A stretch of 22,357 nucleotides of DNA from positions 1-22,357 of the IMG/VR virus record IMGVR_UViG_3300021181_000045; one strand, written 5' to 3'. Below the pieces are notes generated by a model. That model was not told the origin of the DNA. It ran no database searches and worked only from the letters and a program-made list of their open reading frames with translations. Of this stretch, positions 21,877-22,357 are shown piece by piece; the stretch's first letter is position 1; each line of letters begins with the position of its first letter. The position numbers and the translations under genes were made by a program. Source of the DNA: a virus.

Positions 21877-22357
21877 ATGTCGCGTTCTACGATCTTTGGT
21901 TACATTGCCTACATGTTGGCATTCCTCGGCGCCGCGAAGGCGTGCTATCTCGCAGGCACTACACCCGAGCTATTCGGAGCCGACGAGCTTTTTCACTTCG
22001 ACCTCGTGTCGCACTATTCACAGTTGGAGACTCCCCGGTCGTTCGTGGGGCTCACGCTGGAAGCCGGCCGGCACATCAACTCGCCGATCCCCCTGGTCAA
22101 TCACGAGTCCCTTGAGCCGCCGCTTTACTACGCGATCGCCGGCGCTTGGCATGCGGTGGGCCAGATCGCCGTTGGCCTCAACCGAATGCCGTTGTGGGAC
22201 CGTCTGCTTTCCGCCGCGTTCGCGTTTGCGGCCGTCATCGTTGGCTGGCTGGTCGGCAGAGAGATTTTCCCCGGAGACGACTTTCGGCAACTTATCGTCC
22301 CGGCCGTCATTGCGATCATTCCGCAGCGCGACCTTTGCATGGTGAGTGACGATTCCC
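21877..22357 (+). CDS. DUF2142 / GT-C-like multi-span membrane protein, 5' part only
   Basis: The first 160 codons of a plus-strand gene that runs out of the window. ATG at 21877 has GGGGGAGGG about eight bases upstream; another frame open from 21869 lacks these signals. The protein starts with a membrane helix, then GADELFHFD (the acidic pair of GT-C glycosyltransferase first loops), LVNHESLEPPLYYAIAGAW (the PPLYY motif), a second hydrophobic region, and IPQRDLCMVSDDS, which matches the P...V-N/S-N/D-D segment of DUF2142 and ArnT/PMT-like proteins. Such enzymes transfer a sugar from a lipid carrier to surface glycans or proteins. The orientation is opposite to the late cluster, so it may be a host gene flanking a prophage or a phage gene that alters the cell surface. 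Confidence 0.78.
   Translation, partial: MSRSTIFGYIAYMLAFLGAAKACYLAGTTPELFGADELFHFDLVSHYSQLETPRSFVGLTLEAGRHINSPIPLVNHESLEPPLYYAIAGAWHAVGQIAVGLNRMPLWDRLLSAAFAFAAVIVGWLVGREIFPGDDFRQLIVPAVIAIIPQRDLCMVSDDS

Noticed and set aside
1-22357. tRNA genes, rRNA, CRISPR arrays, insertion sequences and integrase genes
   Set aside because: None was recognised by eye. The regular repeats in 20009-20926 are protein-coding and degenerate, not a CRISPR array. No gene-free stretch longer than about 105 bases exists.

Overview
The window is almost entirely one late-gene cluster of a tailed double-stranded DNA phage or prophage. It is a long run of minus-strand genes, read from about 21,835 down to 290, with a few plus-strand bases and genes at each edge. 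The structural set is that of a long non-contractile (siphovirus-type) tail: tail tube, tail terminator, frameshifted assembly chaperone and tape measure are present, and no sheath gene is seen. The DNA is G+C-rich by eye. The host cannot be fixed from this sequence; a Gram-negative or planctomycete-like host is only a guess, based on a lipobox-like signal, a DUF3309-type membrane peptide and a DUF2142/GT-C-type membrane protein at the edge. No integrase, repressor, lysis gene, tRNA, attachment site or CRISPR was seen.

Layout in order of transcription (right to left). (1) 21,835-19,455: an unknown protein, a 533-aa receptor-binding-type protein with 17 degenerate Asp-Gly repeats, and a BppU-like baseplate protein, all placed before the terminase. 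(2) 19,432-15,296: small terminase, large terminase, a membrane-anchored zinc ribbon whose frame is broken in a T run, and the portal. (3) 15,292-13,184: a 50-aa DUF3309-type membrane peptide, a small unknown protein, a Mu gpF/SPP1 gp7-type head protein and a small zinc protein. (4) 13,181-10,228: capsid protease fused to a scaffold-like domain, decoration protein and major capsid protein, followed by an intrinsic terminator. (5) 10,150-6,981: head-completion and connector genes, a small secreted protein, gp10-like protein, tail terminator and tail tube, then two hairpins in the widest gap of the cluster. (6) 6,875-3,976: tail assembly chaperone with a lambda-type GGGAAAG frameshift site, then the tape measure. 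(7) 3,955-290: two unknown tail-region proteins, a DUF6527-like Cys protein and a large exported beta-propeller-like protein.

The genes are packed with 1-4 bp stop/start overlaps (TAATG, ATGA, GTGA), which points to translational coupling along a polycistronic message. The terminator after the capsid gene and the hairpins after the tail-tube gene sit exactly where a phage must make far more of the upstream product than of the downstream ones. Small Cys-rich and membrane proteins lie between the core structural genes and are the least explained part of the cluster.

At the left edge a small plus-strand gene (58-306) converges on the end of the late cluster. At the right edge a plus-strand gene starting at 21,877 diverges from it and encodes the beginning of a multi-span GT-C/DUF2142-like membrane protein that runs out of the window. 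That gene may be host flanking DNA or a phage cell-surface modification gene. The most notable observations are the lambda-type frameshift signal with its stem-loop, the frame-broken zinc-ribbon gene, the repeat-built receptor-binding protein at the head of the packaging module, and the 50-aa membrane peptide absent from a long-ORF view.
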